62,055 bases of DNA from Actinomycetes bacterium (GTDB lineage: Bacteria > Actinomycetota > Actinomycetes > Actinomycetales > Microbacteriaceae). The translations under genes were made by a program, and so were the position numbers. Of this stretch, positions 59,548 to 62,055 are shown piece after piece. Positions within the stretch are counted from its first letter, which is position 1; each line of letters starts with the position of its first letter. The notes under the pieces are model-generated. The model did no database searches. It saw only the letters and a program-made list of their open reading frames with translations, and was not told the origin of the DNA. The stretch lies in NCBI GenBank assembly GCA_023436775.1, contig JAEZHW010000028.1, positions 1 through 62,055 of the forward strand, read 5' to 3'.

Positions 59548-61977
59548 ATGCGTTTCGGCCACTTTGACGATCAGGCACGCGAGTACGTCATCACGACCCC
59601 GCACACGCCGTACCCGTGGATCAACTACCTGGGCAACGAGCAGTTCTTCTCGCTCATCTCGCACCAGGCTGGCGGCTACAGCTTCTACCGCGACGCCCGC
59701 ATGCGTCGACTCACGCGCTACCGCTACAACAACATCCCCACCGACGCCGGCGGCCGATACTTCTACGTCAACGACGGTGGCGACGTATGGACCCCGAGCT
59801 ACCTGCCGGTCAAGGCGGACCTCGAGCACTTCGAGACCCGGCACGGCCTGGGCTACACCCGCATCACCGGTCAGCGTGGCGGCATCGAGGTGAGCACTCT
59901 CTACTTCGTGCCGATGGGCGAGAACGCCGAAGTGCAGCACGTCACCGTCACCAACCGCGGCACCGAGGCCAAGAACATCACCCTGTTCAGCTTCCTCGAG
60001 TTCTGCCTCTGGAACGCCCAGGACGACCAGACCAACTACCAGCGCAACCTGTCGATCGGTGAGGTCGAGATCGAGGGCAGCGCGATCTACCACAAGACCG
60101 AGTACCGCGAGCGCCGCGACCACTACGCCGTCTTCGGCGTGAACGCGCCGATTGCCGGCTTCGACACCGACCGCGAGACCTTCGTCGGTGTCTACAACGG
60201 CCTCGGCGAGGCGAACGTGCCCCGCGAGGGCAAGAGCGCGAACTCGGTCGCTTCCGGCTGGTACCCGATCGGTTCGCACTCGCTTGAGATCAGCCTCGCG
60301 CCGGGTGAGTCCAAGGACTACGTCTTCGTGCTCGGCTACCTCGAGAACCCGCGCGATAACAAGTGGGAAGCGCCGGGCGTGATCCGCAAGGACGGCGCCC
60401 GCGAACTGCTGGCCCGCTTCGCCACCACCGAACAGGCACAGGCCGCCTTCGCCAACCTGAACCAGTACTGGACCAACCTGCTGGGCAGCTACGAGGTCGA
60501 GTCGGCTGACGACAAGCTTGACCGCATGGTGAACATCTGGAACCCGTACCAGTGCATGGTCACCTTCAACATGTCCCGCTCGGCCTCGTACTTCGAGACC
60601 GGCACCGGCCGCGGCATGGGCTTCCGCGACTCCAGCCAGGACCTGCTGGGCTTCGTGCACCTGATCCCGGAGCGCGCTCGCGAACGCATCATTGACATCG
60701 CCTCGACGCAGTTCCCGGACGGCAGCGCGTACCACCAGTACCAGCCACTGACCAAGCGCGGGAACAACGACATCGGCTCCGGCTTCAACGATGACCCGCT
60801 GTGGCTCATCCTCGGCGTCGCTGCCTACGTCAAGGAGACCGGCGACGTCTCGATCCTGCACGAGCAGGTGCCCTTCGACAACGACGAAAACAACACCGCG
60901 ACCCTGTTCGAGCACCTGACCCGCTCGTTCCAGTTCACGCTGAACAATCTCGGCCCGCACGGTCTGCCACTGATTGGTCGCGCCGACTGGAACGACTGCC
61001 TCAACCTCAACTGCTTCAGCGAGGAGCCGGGCGAGAGCTTCCAGACCACCGGGAACAAGACCGGTGGCGTGGCCGAGTCGGTCTTCATTGCCGCGCAGTT
61101 CGTCTACGCCGGTCCCGAGTATGCCGCCCTGGCCGAACTCGCCGGCAAGCCCGAGTTGGCCGAGCCCGCCCGCGCCGAGGTCGAGAAGATGCGCCAGGCC
61201 GTGCTGGAGCACGCCTGGGATGGCGAGTGGTTCCTGCGCGCCTACGACTACTACGGCAACAAGGTCGGCTCGCAGGAGAACGAGGACGGCCAGATCTACA
61301 TCGAGCCGCAGGGCTTCGCGGTCATGGCCGGTATCGGTGTGGAAGACGGCAAGGCGGTGCAGGCCCTCGACTCCACCGAGGAGCGCCTGGCCACCCCGCA
61401 CGGCATCGTGCTACTGAACCCGGCGTACAAGAACTACCACCTCGAACTCGGTGAGGTCACCAGCTACCCGCCGGGCTATAAGGAGAACGCCGGTATCTTC
61501 TGCCACAACAACCCGTGGGTCATCATCGCCGAGACCGTGGTTGGCCGCGGCGACAAGGCCTTCGACTACTACAAGCGCATCACCCCGGCCTGGCGTGAAG
61601 AGATCAGCGAGATCCACCGCACTGAGCCGTACGTGTACTCGCAGATGATTGCCGGGAAGGACGCCGTCCGCCACGGCGAGGCGAAGAACTCCTGGCTGAC
61701 CGGTACGGCCGCCTGGACCTTCACCGCGGTCAGCCAGTACCTGCTGGGCGTGCGCCCGGACTACAACGGTCTGGTCGTGGACCCGCAGATCGGTCCCGAG
61801 GTGGGCTCCTTCACCGTGCGCCGTCGCGCCCGGGGCAGCGAGTTCATCATCGAGGTCAAGAACTCCGGCGAGCGCGGCAAGCGTGCCCAGCTCACCGTGG
61901 ACGGCCAGCCGATCGAGGGCAACCTCGTCGCCTGGCCTGCTGAAGGCAGCACCGTCCGGGTGACCGCGACGCTGTAA
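59548..61977 (+). CDS. GH94 cellobiose phosphorylase
   Basis: Cytoplasmic enzyme, 809 aa, splitting cellobiose with phosphate to glucose 1-phosphate and glucose. The length and motifs match the family: MRFGHFDDQAREYVITTPHTPYPWINYLGNEQFFSLIS-type N-terminus, WNPYQCMVTFNMSRSASYFETGTGRGMGFRDSSQDLLGF, and the catalytic-loop LIGRADWNDCLNLN (Asp480 and Asp483), followed by GVAESVFIAAQFVY. The C-terminus has NSWLTGTAAWTFTAVSQYLLGVRPDYNGLVVDP. ATG 59548 restores the normal N-terminus; a longer in-frame ORF would span the operator. A weak GAAAGA precedes it. Induction by cellobiose is inferred from the operator. Confidence 0.93.
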   Translation: MRFGHFDDQAREYVITTPHTPYPWINYLGNEQFFSLISHQAGGYSFYRDARMRRLTRYRYNNIPTDAGGRYFYVNDGGDVWTPSYLPVKADLEHFETRHGLGYTRITGQRGGIEVSTLYFVPMGENAEVQHVTVTNRGTEAKNITLFSFLEFCLWNAQDDQTNYQRNLSIGEVEIEGSAIYHKTEYRERRDHYAVFGVNAPIAGFDTDRETFVGVYNGLGEANVPREGKSANSVASGWYPIGSHSLEISLAPGESKDYVFVLGYLENPRDNKWEAPGVIRKDGARELLARFATTEQAQAAFANLNQYWTNLLGSYEVESADDKLDRMVNIWNPYQCMVTFNMSRSASYFETGTGRGMGFRDSSQDLLGFVHLIPERARERIIDIASTQFPDGSAYHQYQPLTKRGNNDIGSGFNDDPLWLILGVAAYVKETGDVSILHEQVPFDNDENNTATLFEHLTRSFQFTLNNLGPHGLPLIGRADWNDCLNLNCFSEEPGESFQTTGNKTGGVAESVFIAAQFVYAGPEYAALAELAGKPELAEPARAEVEKMRQAVLEHAWDGEWFLRAYDYYGNKVGSQENEDGQIYIEPQGFAVMAGIGVEDGKAVQALDSTEERLATPHGIVLLNPAYKNYHLELGEVTSYPPGYKENAGIFCHNNPWVIIAETVVGRGDKAFDYYKRITPAWREEISEIHRTEPYVYSQMIAGKDAVRHGEAKNSWLTGTAAWTFTAVSQYLLGVRPDYNGLVVDPQIGPEVGSFTVRRRARGSEFIIEVKNSGERGKRAQLTVDGQPIEGNLVAWPAEGSTVRVTATL

Positions 61978-61984
61978 CCCCATC

Positions 61985-62055
<71 letters not shown>

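Noticed and set aside
59138..59578. 146-aa minus-strand frame containing GRLDKWLR, suggestive of an S4 RNA-binding domain
   Set aside because: The similarity stops after a few residues, there is no ribosome site, and it overlaps the GH94 promoter and start.

Overview
This window looks like part of a high-GC Actinomycetota chromosome, probably Micrococcales or a close relative. The evidence is GC-rich coding, many GTG starts, a dnaK-grpE-dnaJ-hspR operon under HAIR-type operators (CTTGAGT-N7-ACTCAAG), a ClpB without the N-terminal Clp_N domain, a DnaJ without the zinc finger, a CopD-CtaG fusion and C-minus forms of S14, L33 and L28. At least eleven genes carry a TAnnnT -10 element only 6-7 nt before the start codon, the layout of leaderless actinobacterial transcripts. 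The taxon is inferred from protein features only. The last ~70 bases are G and C homopolymer, almost certainly an assembly artefact, so the window ends at a contig edge.

Layout. 1-5.9 kb: pentose locus with a YtfQ-like sugar-binding lipoprotein, a LacI-family regulator, ribulokinase (araB) and L-arabinose isomerase (araA). An identical 16-bp palindrome lies over the promoters of the binding protein and of araB. 6-8 kb: a NatAB-like ABC exporter behind a nested palindrome. 8-19 kb: ClpB, a small membrane protein, a VanZ-RDD protein, NhaA, then the DnaK operon, which ends in a glycosyltransferase overlapping hspR. 19-23.4 kb: two UMF1-type MFS proteins flank a divergent pair of His-rich winged-helix regulators that share an operator region. 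23.5-27.8 kb: dCTP deaminase, tRNA-Gly(CCC) and a block of four orphan genes.

28-38 kb: a PadR/HAAS membrane-protein operon, a DUF6328 protein, an aldo/keto reductase, a DUF2470 protein, a heme oxygenase with a DtxR/IdeR-type box, a flavin monooxygenase, a PIF1-like helicase, a single-pass membrane protein and CopD-CtaG. 38-49 kb: an envelope polysaccharide region (DUF4012 protein, a GT4-Alg14-Alg13 fusion, a nucleotide-sugar dehydrogenase, a polyprenyl-phosphate sugar transferase, an OafA-like acyltransferase) interrupted by HU and rpmB-rpmG-rpsN. 49-53 kb: a znuA-znuC-znuB-znuB'-zur operon with a Zur-like box over the znuA promoter. 53-57.5 kb: an MltG-like protein and a 2-oxoacid dehydrogenase operon (E1alpha, E1beta, E2). 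57.5-62 kb: an HisC-type aminotransferase, a holin-family-4 membrane protein and a GH94 cellobiose phosphorylase behind a CebR/CelR-like palindrome.

The best leads for new biology are the MFS/His-rich regulator module, the orphan block beside tRNA-Gly with its 613-residue multidomain protein, the three-part glycosyltransferase fusion, and the glycosyltransferase coupled to the heat-shock operon. No CRISPR array, insertion sequence or recognisable prophage was seen.
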